From contig CAWFGG010000007.1 in the NCBI GenBank assembly GCA_963815325.1, positions 124,001 through 188,000 on the forward strand: 64,000 bases of DNA. The letters are read 5' to 3'. The DNA comes from JABDII01 sp963815325 (GTDB taxonomy: Bacteria > Gemmatimonadota > Gemmatimonadetes > Gemmatimonadales > GWC2-71-9). The notes beneath the pieces are model-generated. The model made no database searches, was not told where the DNA came from, and saw only the letters and a list, made by a program, of their open reading frames with translations. The position numbers and the translations under genes were made by a program. This document shows positions 54,841 through 63,793 of this stretch, in pieces (position 1 is the stretch's first letter; every line of letters begins with the position of its first letter).

Positions 54841-56658
54841 TCAGCGATCGACCCGGCCCTGAAGGATGCCGTCTCGGATCCGGATCGCCTTGAGCGACGC
54901 CGCGGGATCCTCCCGGACCGCGTAGGAGACGGAGGTCCTGAACCGGAGGCCTCCCTTGAAGGTGAGTTCCTTCCCGTCCCGCCGGACCACGATGTCGATC
55001 GGGGTGCCGTCCGGTTCACGGGCGTACCGCTCCCGAAACCGCGAGATGGGTGTCCCCACGGTGATTTCGCCAACGCGCACCAGGTAATCTCCGGGCCGAA
55101 CGCCTGCAGCGTCCGCCATGCCGCCGGGAATGGTGGCGGTGATGCGGATTCCGTCGTTGTCCTGGTCGAGCGATACACCGATCCACGGCTCCCGGAGCGA
55201 GTCGGCCACGAGCCTGAGGCCCGCGAGCGGTAGCACGTCATCCCACGGGAACCGGTCCCGGCCATCGACGTACCGGGCGTTGAATTCGGCAAGAGACTTC
55301 CCACCGGCAGCCCGACTGACCGCCTGCCACCACTCACCGGTGGTAAATCCGGCGCCAGCCTTGTAGGTGGTCTGATACAAGTCTCGCATGACGTCATCGA
55401 GTGACGATCTATTGTTCGACGCATCACGGATGAGGATGTCCAGCAGAAACCCCGCGGCCGATCCCTTGTCGTAGTAGATGAAGGCGGTGCCGTCCCGCGG
55501 CTCGATCCAGGTCGAGAGCGAGGCATCTTCGAGCGCGACGGGCGGGGAGGTCTCCTCCGACCGGACCTTGCCAGCGGTAGCCTGGTAGAACGCGTCCTTC
55601 GGGATGATCCCTCCGCGAACTAGTGCCAAATCGGCGTAGTAATCGGTAATGCCCTCACTCACCCACAGAAGCGGTGTCGGTTGCGCCCGGCCGTAGTCGT
55701 AGGGCACCAACTCCGCCGGCCGCAGCCGCTTCACGTTCCAGGCGTGATACGTCTCGTGGGCCACGATGGACGGCAGGAACGGGCTTCCGATGGCCTGGGT
55801 CACGTAAATGCCCAAGTGTGAGTTCTGGTGCTCGAGTGCGCTTGCGCCGGGAAAGTCGTCGTCGAAGACCATTTGGATGGTATAGGTGTCCCACGGCACC
55901 TCTCCGTACACCGCCGCCATCGGCGGCACCATCCTCCGGATCTGGTCCCAGAGCCTGTCCCGCGCCGCCCCCGCCAAAGCGCCCGCCGGATACGTGGCAA
56001 GCCGATACCACTGGCGGCCGACTTGGGTGCTATCCAGGTCGAACCGGCCCACGAAGGTCGGCATGTCCACCAGGTCGTGGTAATTGCCGGCGGTGAACGT
56101 GCCGGGACCCGTCGAGGTCATGCCGGTGGCAATCTGCCATCCTTGAGTGGTTGTGATCGTGACGCGGGCCGGGAAATCGAGCGACGCATCTTCGGGGTAG
56201 AGGAAGAGGTTGGTGCCGTTGAAGTAGGCAAAGTCCGCGGCGGACCAGGCCATGCCGGTGTCCAGCGTGTCGGCCCGGTAGTCGAAGCCCACGGTGACGG
56301 TCTGGCCCCGCTCGGGGAAGATCCGCCAGGTGTCGTAGTCCGTCATGTCCCACTTGACTGGTCCGGTGGCGCTGCGGGCGGAGAAGTTCGAGACGTTGCG
56401 AGCGAAGTTGTCGAGCTCGTAGGACCCCGGTGTCCACGCAGGCAGGGAGAGGCGGAGCGGCTCGTCTCCATCCGCACGGAACGACATCTCCACGTTGATG
56501 GTCCGAGTCGCCGCTGTGCTCGAGTCAAAGGTCACGGCGTAGCGGATATCGGAGATCGATGCCGGAACCTGGGCCCAGGTGGACTCCGCCGAGCCTGCCA
56601 GTGCCACGATTCCGACGATCAGACCCGTCGCCCAGCGTAGATCGGATTTCGCTGCCAT
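54841..56658 (-). CDS. Secreted M61-family (glycyl aminopeptidase) metallopeptidase with PDZ domain
   Basis: A 605-residue zinc peptidase with a Sec signal (residues 1-30, WATGLIVGIVALAGSAESTW, ending AQ). A beta-rich N-terminal domain is followed by the catalytic domain with zinc motif VAHETYHAWN and the third ligand in SEGITDYYADLAL. A C-terminal PDZ domain (PWIGVSLDQDNDGIRITATI, GGMADAAGVRPGDYLVRVGE) closes the protein. M61 enzymes release N-terminal glycine or alanine, probably in the periplasm. The ATG at 56658 has GAGGGG seven bases upstream and is preferred to the GTG at 56685. Confidence 0.93.
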   Translation of the reverse strand: MAAKSDLRWATGLIVGIVALAGSAESTWAQVPASISDIRYAVTFDSSTAATRTINVEMSFRADGDEPLRLSLPAWTPGSYELDNFARNVSNFSARSATGPVKWDMTDYDTWRIFPERGQTVTVGFDYRADTLDTGMAWSAADFAYFNGTNLFLYPEDASLDFPARVTITTTQGWQIATGMTSTGPGTFTAGNYHDLVDMPTFVGRFDLDSTQVGRQWYRLATYPAGALAGAARDRLWDQIRRMVPPMAAVYGEVPWDTYTIQMVFDDDFPGASALEHQNSHLGIYVTQAIGSPFLPSIVAHETYHAWNVKRLRPAELVPYDYGRAQPTPLLWVSEGITDYYADLALVRGGIIPKDAFYQATAGKVRSEETSPPVALEDASLSTWIEPRDGTAFIYYDKGSAAGFLLDILIRDASNNRSSLDDVMRDLYQTTYKAGAGFTTGEWWQAVSRAAGGKSLAEFNARYVDGRDRFPWDDVLPLAGLRLVADSLREPWIGVSLDQDNDGIRITATIPGGMADAAGVRPGDYLVRVGEITVGTPISRFRERYAREPDGTPIDIVVRRDGKELTFKGGLRFRTSVSYAVREDPAASLKAIRIRDGILQGRVDR

Positions 56659-56796
56659 CTGACCCCTCTCTTCGAATGAGTTCACGTGTCTGCACGGCCT
56701 GCACCATGTGCCGATATGACGGTGAAGCCTGACAAAAGGTTACGGGGTCGCGGAGAACGGAGGACGCGGCATCCGACAGCGGGCTGCGAGTGCCGG

Positions 56797-57838
56797 TTAG
56801 AGGCCTGCCCGCCGGAGTTCGTCGTCGACGATGTTCACGATCGTCTCGTACGGCTGCGCACCGCTCAGGAAGCGGCCATTGATGAAGAAGGCAGGAGTTC
56901 CGGTGAGGCCAAGCCGAAGGGCCGCATCGAGATCAGCGGCGACCTCGGCTGCGGTATTTCCCCGAATCGAGGCAGTCGTCGAACTGCTGGACGTCCATCG
57001 CCACTCGTGCCGCCTTCTCCTTCAGGTCCTCGAGTCCCAAGGCGGGCGGCTCCACGAACATCGCATCGTGCATTGCCCAAAACCGATCTTGTTCGTGGGC
57101 GCAGAGCGACGCCTCGGCGGCCTTCTGGGCGTGCCGATGGATGCTGTTCAACGGAAACTGGCGAAAGACGAACCGCACCTTGTCCCCGTAGGTTTCCTCC
57201 AGCCGCGCCAGACTGGGCAGGATCTGACGGCAGTACGGGCACTCGAAGTCGGCAAACTCCACAATCGTGACCGGCGCGTCCATCGGACCCTTGGAAGGGA
57301 AGCCGCTCGCCTCGACCTCGGCCCGCTCGGGCTCGAGATAGTCCTTGACCGGATGTTTCTCACGGAGCGAGGCCAACAATGCCCGGGCGGCACCGGCCCG
57401 TTGCTCTTCCTTCAGAAATTGGCGGATGCGAGGCGCAATGCTGTCCTTCGCAACGCCGATCCGGCGGGCCTGGTAGAAGGAATCCACCATGTGATCAGAC
57501 GGCTCCACGACACGGCCTTCCACTTCCTTCGCCCACAGTTCGTCGGTCGTGATGCCTCGGGACCCGGCTTCGACCTCGAGGAGCATCCGGCCGATGGCCT
57601 CCTCGAGACCCTGTTCCAGGAGCTCGTGCCGCTGCCGCGCGAGCTGCCTGAACGCACCGGCGTTCACCCCCTCAATGTCGCCCACCGTGATGCGCTTGCC
57701 TCCCACCACGGCCAGCACCCGGTCCTGGCCCGTCCCTCTCCCTGTGGCGTAAGACACGAACCCAATCGCGACCGCGGCCGCCGTCAGGCCCAGGAGGAGC
57801 TTCCACGCAGCAATGCCTCGAGACGCTCGGTGTTTCAT
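56797..57838 (-). pseudogene. DsbA-like thioredoxin-fold protein, frameshifted near the C-terminus
   Basis: A membrane-anchored DsbA-family protein. It has an N-terminal helix (LLLGLTAAAVAIGFVSYA), a SurA/PpiC-like region (VLAVVGGKRITVGDIEGVN), and a thioredoxin fold with active site FECPYCRQ. The nominal frame stops at 56933 after YRSRGRR. In the next frame the expected fold continues at once (AAEVAADLDAALRLGLTGTP, AFFINGRFLSGAQPYETIVN) to a TAA at 56797. One extra base near 56949 (TACCGCAG for TACGCAG) explains the break. Restored length would be about 346 residues. It may be an assembly error rather than true decay. Oxidoreductase role in the envelope is inferred. Confidence 0.85.
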
Positions 57839-58177
57839 GAAATCAGCGGACTCCTGAAGTGCGGGGATGAGGCGGCGCGAAGATGTTTGCCTTACCGCGG
57901 GCCCTCAAGTTACCGGCGGTGCCAAGCGGGGAGCAAGCAACCGAGGGGAGAGGCCCCGAGAAGGCTGCACCGGGGAACGGAGCGGTTCGGAAAGACTGGG
58001 TTCAATTGCCGGAGCCCGGGGTGCATGATCACGATCGCGAAACAACCGCCTCCGGCAGCCTTTCGTGAAAGATTCATGAACTTTGCCTGAAACTCCTCGC
58101 CAGTCGCTTGCAGGATTTCGACCCGAGCTTCAAATTTTGAACTGTTGGTCAAATAATACCGATCTGGGAGTTCCCCT
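57839..58177 (+). promoter_or_regulatory. Control region of the benzoyl-CoA operon with palindromes
   Basis: 339 bases with no credible gene. The last 50 bases are AT-rich and contain a perfect odd palindrome TTCAAATTTTGAA (58129-58141), overlapping an imperfect 18-base inverted repeat TTTGA-N8-TCAAA (58136-58153). They lie 25-50 bases before the TetR start and are plausible operators for that regulator. No clear -35/-10 pair was found. The first 250 bases show nothing else recognisable. Confidence 0.4.
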
Positions 58178-58804
58178 ATGACTAGCCACGGCCATTCAGC
58201 CATGGTGTCCCCCCGCATCCGCGAGAAGCGGCGGCGGCGGCAGGCGGAGATCCTCCACGCAGCGCTGCGCGCCTTCCGCGAGAAGGGATACTACGCCACC
58301 ACCCTCGATGACATCGCCAAGCGCCTCGATATCCGGAAGACGGCGCTGTACCACTACTTCCCCGACAAAGAGGCCATTCTCTATCAATGCCACCGCGAAT
58401 CCCTCGCAGAGGTGGACCGATTCGTCAAAGACGCTCGCCGGCGATTCACGACAGCCGACGAGCAGCTGCGCTACATCATCCAGGAGCACGTGCGGGTGAT
58501 GACCGAAACCCTGGAGGGGTCGCCCCTGGCCTTCGAGGTCACCGCCCTCTCGGACGAGCGACAACAAGAGATCATCCGCGCCCGCGACCGCTACGAACGC
58601 GGGCTCCGGAAAATCATCGAGCACGGAATCCGCGACGGCGAATTCCGCTCGGTCAACTCGAAGATTGCCGTGTTTGCGATCCTCGGCGCCATCAACTGGA
58701 TCGCCCGCTGGTACCAACCCGAAGGATCCATCCGTACCGCTGAACTGGGCAGTGAATTCGCCGATCAACTCGTCGGAGGACTGAGATGCCGACCGCAACA
58801 GTAG
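58178..58804 (+). CDS. TetR/AcrR-family transcriptional regulator
   Basis: A 208-residue regulator. The helix-turn-helix is AALRAFREKGYYATTLDDIA to LDIRKTALYHYFPDKEAIL. The C-terminal ligand domain, with the ending IFAILGAINWIARWYQPEGS-like segment (AILGAINWIARWYQPEG), is typical of TetR proteins that bind acyl-CoA ligands, such as the KstR2 type. It starts the operon and overlaps the hydrolase gene by 19 bases, so it probably controls the benzoyl-CoA genes in response to an aromatic or alicyclic CoA thioester. Ligand identity is inference. Confidence 0.9.
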   Translation: MTSHGHSAMVSPRIREKRRRRQAEILHAALRAFREKGYYATTLDDIAKRLDIRKTALYHYFPDKEAILYQCHRESLAEVDRFVKDARRRFTTADEQLRYIIQEHVRVMTETLEGSPLAFEVTALSDERQQEIIRARDRYERGLRKIIEHGIRDGEFRSVNSKIAVFAILGAINWIARWYQPEGSIRTAELGSEFADQLVGGLRCRPQQ

Positions 58805-59850
58805 ACCGCTACTTCCCGAACCGCGACGCCGCCACCTTCTCGTTCGAGGAGATTCTCTACACCAAGCGCGACGGCGTCGCCACCATCACCATCAACCGGC
58901 CGAAAAACTACAACGCGTATTCCACGCCCGCCCTCGAGGAACTCGCCGCCGCGTTTCGCGATGCAAGCTTCGACGACAGCGTTGGCGTAATCGTGTACAC
59001 CGGTGCCGGCGACCGCGCGTTCTGCACCGGCGGCGATGTCAAGGAATACGCCGAGAAGTACGTGGCCACGCCGCGTGACTACTGGAAGTACATGGGTCTC
59101 TTTCGCGCCTACATCGAAAGCATCCTCAATACCGGGAAGCCGGTCGTGGCACGGCTGAACGGCATGGCCGTCGGGGGTGGCAACGAGAGTCAGCTCGCCT
59201 GTGACCTCACCGTGATGGCGCAGCACACCTTCATCAAGCAGGTCGGTACCCACGTCGGCTCAGTGGCCTGCGGCGGCTCGACCCAATGGCTCCCGCTCGT
59301 GGTCGGCGACAAGCGGGCCCGGGAAATCCTCATGCTGAACGAGCCCATCCCGGCGCTCAAGGCGCTCGACTGGGGGCTGGTCAATTGGGTGGTTCCGTCG
59401 GTCAAGCGCGACGACGGCTGGATCGAAGCGGCCACCGCCCAGGAGATCAAGCAGGCGCAGCGAGGCGAGAACGGGTATTCGATCGACCTGTCCAAGCTCG
59501 ATGAGTTCGTGACCGAACTGGCCAAGAAGCTCTTGGCATCGTTCCCGGAATGCACCCGCTACACCAAGCAGCAGGTCAACTTCTGGAAGGACCTGGCCTG
59601 GCACTCCACCGTGCGGCACGCGCAGGACTGGCTCTCGCTCCACTACACCTGCTGGGAACCGGCCGAGGGAATGCAGGCCTTCGTCGAGAAGCGCGGGGCC
59701 CGCTACGACCTCCTGCGGGAACGGGCCGCGCAAGGCCGGTCGTCCGAAACACCATGGGGTTCGCCGATTCGGTCCTGTGACGGATGCAACGCCACCAACC
59801 TGCCGGCCGACCTCACTTTCTGCGGCGTATGCGGCCGACGGCTCTCGTAA
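58786..59850 (+). CDS. bamA: 6-Oxocyclohex-1-ene-1-carbonyl-CoA hydrolase with C-terminal zinc ribbon
   Basis: A 354-residue crotonase-fold ring-cleaving hydrolase of the BamA/Oah type. It has FCTGGDVKEYAEKYVATP, YIESILNTGKPVVARLNGMA, VGGGNESQLACDLTVMAQ, THVGSVACGGSTQWLPLV and the family-specific C-terminal region DLSKLDEFVTELAKKLLASF with PECT. It hydrates and opens the ring to 3-hydroxypimelyl-CoA in anaerobic benzoyl-CoA degradation. Unusually, the last ~28 residues form a zinc ribbon (CDGCNATN...CGVCGRR) not expected in the family. The 3' end overlaps the next gene by 22 bases. The same cluster contains the reductase and diene hydratase, which supports the specific call. Confidence 0.88.
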   Translation: MPTATVDRYFPNRDAATFSFEEILYTKRDGVATITINRPKNYNAYSTPALEELAAAFRDASFDDSVGVIVYTGAGDRAFCTGGDVKEYAEKYVATPRDYWKYMGLFRAYIESILNTGKPVVARLNGMAVGGGNESQLACDLTVMAQHTFIKQVGTHVGSVACGGSTQWLPLVVGDKRAREILMLNEPIPALKALDWGLVNWVVPSVKRDDGWIEAATAQEIKQAQRGENGYSIDLSKLDEFVTELAKKLLASFPECTRYTKQQVNFWKDLAWHSTVRHAQDWLSLHYTCWEPAEGMQAFVEKRGARYDLLRERAAQGRSSETPWGSPIRSCDGCNATNLPADLTFCGVCGRRLS

Positions 59851-60542
59851 CTGGCGCGGGCCGCGGCATCGGGGCGGCCGTGGTGCGGGGCCTCGCCCGG
59901 GACGCATGGGTGGCGGCCCTGGACAAGGCCTTTCCCGAACCCGGTGGCCCGGCCGCCCGCGAATTTACCGTGGACGTGACCGACCCCTCGGCGGTTGCCG
60001 GAGCGGTCGAGCAGATCCAGGCCGAGCGCGGAGCATTGGACTGGGTGGTCTGCGCGGCTGGCGTCATTCGCGACCGGGTCAGCTGGAAGATGTCAGACGA
60101 GGACTGGGCACAAGTCATCGCCGTCAATCTGACCGGCACGTTCAACACGGCCCGTGCCGCCGCTCCCCTGCTCCGCCGTTCGCCCCGGGGACGGCTGGTC
60201 TTCATCAGCTCCATCAACGGCATACGGGGCCGGTTTGGGCAGGCAAACTACGCCGCATCCAAGGCGGGGCTGATCGGGTTGGCGCGGTCGCTCGCCCTCG
60301 AGTTGGCGCGCGACGGGGTCACGGTCAATGTGATAGCACCGGGATTCATCGACACGCCCATGACCCAATCCCTACCCGCCGATGTCGTGGCCCGCGCCGT
60401 GTCCCGCACCCCGCTCGGACGGCTCGGCTCGCCCGATGATATCGCGGCGGCCGCGCGATTCCTGTGTAGCGACGCGGCGGGCTTCATGACCGGCGCCGTG
60501 CTGCCGATCGACGGCGGCCAACTCCTGGGGGATACCGCATGA
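59829..60542 (+). CDS. Short-chain dehydrogenase/reductase, candidate 6-hydroxycyclohexenecarbonyl-CoA dehydrogenase
   Basis: A 237-residue classical SDR. Cofactor motif TALVTGAGRGIGAAVV, VVCAAGVIRDR (NAG equivalent), catalytic Ser and Tyr-Lys in FISSINGIRG and QANYAASKAGL, and the C-terminal GFMTGAVLPIDGGQ. It lies between the ring hydrolase and the diene hydratase genes, the place where the alcohol dehydrogenase (Had) occurs in known benzoyl-CoA operons; Had is a zinc-type medium-chain enzyme. This SDR may perform the same oxidation. The ATG at 59829 overlaps the hydrolase gene; the longer frame to 59784 lacks SDR similarity at its start. Confidence 0.85.
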   Translation: MRPTALVTGAGRGIGAAVVRGLARDAWVAALDKAFPEPGGPAAREFTVDVTDPSAVAGAVEQIQAERGALDWVVCAAGVIRDRVSWKMSDEDWAQVIAVNLTGTFNTARAAAPLLRRSPRGRLVFISSINGIRGRFGQANYAASKAGLIGLARSLALELARDGVTVNVIAPGFIDTPMTQSLPADVVARAVSRTPLGRLGSPDDIAAAARFLCSDAAGFMTGAVLPIDGGQLLGDTA

Positions 60543-61294
60543 CGGGCACGCTGGTTGAAGGAACGGCGACCGACGGCATTGGCCGCATCACGGTCAATCA
60601 TCCTCCGCTCAACATCCTCACCCGCGACGTGCTGGGCAGAATCCGTAATGCGCTCGCGTCGCTAACAGCCGAGGCGGATCTCCGGGTCGTGGTGCTGGCA
60701 GGCGCGGGCAAGCACTTCTCCGCCGGCGCCGACGTGGGCGAGCACCTGCCGCCCGACTTCCGCGACATGATCCCCGAATTCCTCGAGACCGTCGCCGCGA
60801 TCGAGCACTGCCCAGTACCGGTCGTGGCCGCCGTGCAAGGACGCTGCCTGGGTGGCGGCTTCGAGCTGGTGCAGGCCGCCGACATCCTCATCGCCGGGGA
60901 GAGCGCCGTCTTCGGTCAGCCGGAGATCATGCTCGGCGTGCTGCCTCCGGCTGCCTGCGTCATCCTCCCGGAGCGCGCTGCCTACGGCGCTGCAGCGGAG
61001 ATCGTCTTCACCGGTGATCCGCTATCGGCCGCCCGCGCGCATGCCATCGGATTGGTGCAGCGGCTGGTGCCCGACGACCAAATCGCAGCCGAGGCGACGG
61101 CCCTCGCCGAGCGCATTGCCCGGCACAGCGGCGCGGCGCTTCGACTTGCCAAACGGGCGCTCCAACGAGACAGCCGCGCGACGCTCGAGGCCGTCGGCCT
61201 GCTCTACATGGACGAGCTGATGGCAACGCGAGATGCCGTGGAGGGGCTCACGGCCTTCCAGGAGAAGCGTACTCCGGTTTGGAGCCACCAATGA
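60539..61294 (+). CDS. dch: Enoyl-CoA hydratase family, likely cyclohexa-1,5-dienecarbonyl-CoA hydratase
   Basis: A 251-residue crotonase. It begins with NHPPLNILTRDVLGRI, followed by KHFSAGADVGEHLPP (close to the diene hydratase motif), GRCLGGGFELVQAADI (oxyanion hole and first glutamate) and VFGQPEIMLGVLPPAA (second glutamate region). In the benzoyl-CoA pathway it hydrates the dienoyl-CoA made by the reductase to the 6-hydroxy compound. Start ATGA overlaps the SDR stop; stop overlaps bcrC. The specific substrate rests largely on context. Confidence 0.8.
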   Translation: MTGTLVEGTATDGIGRITVNHPPLNILTRDVLGRIRNALASLTAEADLRVVVLAGAGKHFSAGADVGEHLPPDFRDMIPEFLETVAAIEHCPVPVVAAVQGRCLGGGFELVQAADILIAGESAVFGQPEIMLGVLPPAACVILPERAAYGAAAEIVFTGDPLSAARAHAIGLVQRLVPDDQIAAEATALAERIARHSGAALRLAKRALQRDSRATLEAVGLLYMDELMATRDAVEGLTAFQEKRTPVWSHQ

Positions 61295-62466
61295 GCACAC
61301 GGCCTGACGTCATCCTTCCCGAGTGGCGCGACACGCAGCTGGACGAGCTGCTCTACCAGTGCCGCGAGCTGGTGGAAGACACCGATTTCCCGACACTCGG
61401 CCGCTGGCGGGCGCGAGGGGGTAAGGTCCTCGGGCACTTCCAGGTGTACTTCCCCGAGGAAATCGCGCACGCCGCCGGGATGCTGCCCTTCAAGGTACGT
61501 GGCGCCCCCATCGAGCCGACGCAGGCCGACTCACGCTTCGGTTCCTACCTCTGCTCGATCCTCAAGACCTCGCTCGAGCTGGTCCTCAGCAAGCGGGTCG
61601 AGCTGGACATGTTCGTCACCCATCCCATCTGCGATGCGGCCCGGAATCTCGGCGCCATCTGGGGACGGAACTTCCCCTACCCGTGCCAGATTCTCTACCT
61701 GCCCCAGCACGCCACCTCGGAACACGCCGCCGAGTACCTGCGAGGTGAATACCGCCGGCTGGCGGACGCGATCGAGGCCGTAGCGGGTCGGCCGATCACC
61801 GATGACGCGCTCCGGGCTTCGCTCGCGGTGTTCAACGAGAACCGGGCACTACTCAGGCAGCTCTATGCCCTTCGTCGCGAATCCCCGTGGCTCGTGGCGG
61901 CGGACGACTCGTACGCGCTGGTCGCGGTCGGCGGCCTCGTTCCGCGGGAAGAGCACAACGCGCTGCTCCGGACAGCGCTCCCCATGCTCGCGGCCCGGCA
62001 GCTCAAACGCCAAGACAAGATCCGCGTGCACTTCGAGGGAGGCTTCTGCGAGCAACCGCCGCTCGACCTGATTCGCATGATCAGCCAGTCGTGTTACGTG
62101 GTCGATGACGATTTGCTGATTGGTCTTCGCTGGATCATTGAGGACGTGTCGGTCGACGGCGACCCGCTCTACAACCTCGCCGAAGCGTACCTCAACCGAT
62201 CGTCTCACAGTCCGGTCCAGCACGACCTCCGGAAGCCGAAGGACAAGATGCTGCTCAAGCGCTTGGCCGAGGCGGGAGCCGACGCGGCGATCGTGATGGC
62301 CGCCAAGATGTGCGAGCCGGGCTTGGAGGAGCAGGTCGTGAACACCCGCGCCCTGGACGAGCACAACATTCCGTACTTCGTGAGCGAGTTCGAAGAAAGC
62401 ATGACCAGCTTCGATCACCTGGAGATCCAGCTGGAGACGTTCGTCGAGAACATCCTTTTCGAATAG
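61291..62466 (+). CDS. bcrC: Benzoyl-CoA reductase subunit C
   Basis: A 391-residue member of the HgdB/BcrBC (2-hydroxyacyl-CoA dehydratase-like) family. Near the N-terminus: LGHFQVYFPEEIAHAAGMLP. Cysteines typical of the iron-sulfur subunits appear in VTHPICDAARNLGAIW, EGGFCEQPP, ISQSCYVVDD and MAAKMCEPGLEEQ. With BcrB it forms the module where benzoyl-CoA is reduced to the cyclic diene. The ATG at 61291 is in ATGA overlap with dch and has GGAG upstream; 61279 is an alternative. The order dch-bcrC-bcrB-bcrA is that of known class I operons. Confidence 0.9.
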   Translation: MSTRPDVILPEWRDTQLDELLYQCRELVEDTDFPTLGRWRARGGKVLGHFQVYFPEEIAHAAGMLPFKVRGAPIEPTQADSRFGSYLCSILKTSLELVLSKRVELDMFVTHPICDAARNLGAIWGRNFPYPCQILYLPQHATSEHAAEYLRGEYRRLADAIEAVAGRPITDDALRASLAVFNENRALLRQLYALRRESPWLVAADDSYALVAVGGLVPREEHNALLRTALPMLAARQLKRQDKIRVHFEGGFCEQPPLDLIRMISQSCYVVDDDLLIGLRWIIEDVSVDGDPLYNLAEAYLNRSSHSPVQHDLRKPKDKMLLKRLAEAGADAAIVMAAKMCEPGLEEQVVNTRALDEHNIPYFVSEFEESMTSFDHLEIQLETFVENILFE

Positions 62467-62479
62467 CCAGGCGGATTCC

Positions 62480-63781
62480 ATGGCCGACACAGAACGAGAT
62501 CCCAGTATCGTAGGACGCGGCAACAAGGACGGCGCCGCGCTCTTCCGGCAGTGGTTCGAAGAATTGGGGCAGGTCGCGGCCGACGACCGAGGAGCCGCCT
62601 ACGTCTTCGTCATGGGCAGCATGGCCGAGTTGCTCCGGGTGTTCGACCTTCCCTTGGTCTTTCCCGAGATCAACTCGTTGCAGACGGCCGTTCGGCGCGT
62701 GGCGCACGAGTACCTGGACCAGGCTGAGGACTACGGATTCTCGCCCGACATCTGCGGCTACGTGAAGGCCGATGTCGCCGTTCAGCTCCGCCATGGGCAG
62801 CATCCCATGGGGCGGATCCCGAAGCCGGTCCTCGCGGTGTACACCAACGCCTGCAACACGTACATCAAGTGGGCCGAGATCTGGGAGCGGATGTACGACA
62901 TCCCGACCTTTACCCTGGACGTGCCCGGCACCCGGGCCCAGGGCGGCCAGACCTGGCCCGGCGATCCGGACTTCGAGAACGACCGGCGCTACGTGGCCGC
63001 GCAAATCACCGAGTTGATCGCCCTCTGCGAGAAGGTCACCGGGATCCGGTTCGACATCGATCGCCTGCGGGAGACGATGGCCCACGCCAACACCATGAGC
63101 CGGGGATGGCGCCGGGTACTCGAGCTGAACCAGAGCCGTCCGTCGGTCTTCAATGCCCTTTCCGATGGGACCATTTTCCTCGGTGTGGCCAATGGGTTCC
63201 GCGGCACGGCCGCCGGGGCCAGATACTTCGACGAGCTGGTCGAGGAGATGGAATACAAGGCGGCGCACGGCATCGGCACGCTGACCGACGAACAGTACCG
63301 CCTGCTGTTCGTCGGGGTTCCGTGCTACCCGATCTTCCGCCGCTTCAACGAGCTGTTCACCGAGTGGGGCGGGACGTTCGTCAACTCCACCTACTTGTGG
63401 TTCGCCTCGGGCGGCTCGAACCTGGGCTTCGAGTACGACCTCGAGCGGCCGCTCGAGAGCCTAGCGGAGGGGGTGCTGATCGGTGTCCGGGACGCGATGG
63501 ACAGCATGTTCTACCAGACGCCGATCCTCACCGGCATGATCGAGGACTTCCACGCAGACGGCGTGGTCTACCATCCCATCAAGAGTTGCCGGACCGTGTC
63601 GACGGGGTTGGCCGACAACCGGCGGGAACTGATGGACAAACACAACATCGCGAGTCTCTTCATCGAATCGGACATGATGGATCGGCGGGTCGTGTCCGAA
63701 GCGCAGCTCAAGAACCGGGTCGACGCTTTCTTCGAGGGCCTGGCAACCCGCAGACACCACACAGCCGGCGCGCCGGCCTAA
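62480..63781 (+). CDS. bcrB: Benzoyl-CoA reductase subunit B
   Basis: A 433-residue partner subunit of the same family. Cysteine-containing segments: VYTNACNTYIKWAEIW, FVGVPCYPIFRRFNEL and VYHPIKSCRTVSTG. The segment YVFVMGSMAELLRVFDLPLV and the C-terminal HNIASLFIESDMMDRRVVSE with AQLKNRVDAFFE are typical. It begins 13 bases after bcrC. Together with an ATP-hydrolysing activator (next gene) it performs two-electron Birch-like reduction of the aromatic ring and is oxygen-sensitive in studied relatives. A 2-hydroxyacyl-CoA dehydratase is the alternative, made unlikely by the flanking pathway genes. Confidence 0.9.
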   Translation: MADTERDPSIVGRGNKDGAALFRQWFEELGQVAADDRGAAYVFVMGSMAELLRVFDLPLVFPEINSLQTAVRRVAHEYLDQAEDYGFSPDICGYVKADVAVQLRHGQHPMGRIPKPVLAVYTNACNTYIKWAEIWERMYDIPTFTLDVPGTRAQGGQTWPGDPDFENDRRYVAAQITELIALCEKVTGIRFDIDRLRETMAHANTMSRGWRRVLELNQSRPSVFNALSDGTIFLGVANGFRGTAAGARYFDELVEEMEYKAAHGIGTLTDEQYRLLFVGVPCYPIFRRFNELFTEWGGTFVNSTYLWFASGGSNLGFEYDLERPLESLAEGVLIGVRDAMDSMFYQTPILTGMIEDFHADGVVYHPIKSCRTVSTGLADNRRELMDKHNIASLFIESDMMDRRVVSEAQLKNRVDAFFEGLATRRHHTAGAPA

Positions 63782-63793
63782 ACCGAGGAATCC

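Noticed and set aside
57910..58218. Minus-strand 102-codon frame before the TetR gene
   Set aside because: Low-complexity composition, no ribosome site, and it covers the likely operon control region.
61291..63781. BcrC/BcrB as 2-hydroxyglutaryl-CoA dehydratase subunits
   Set aside because: Same superfamily, but the BamA/Oah hydrolase and diene hydratase in the same operon favour benzoyl-CoA reductase.
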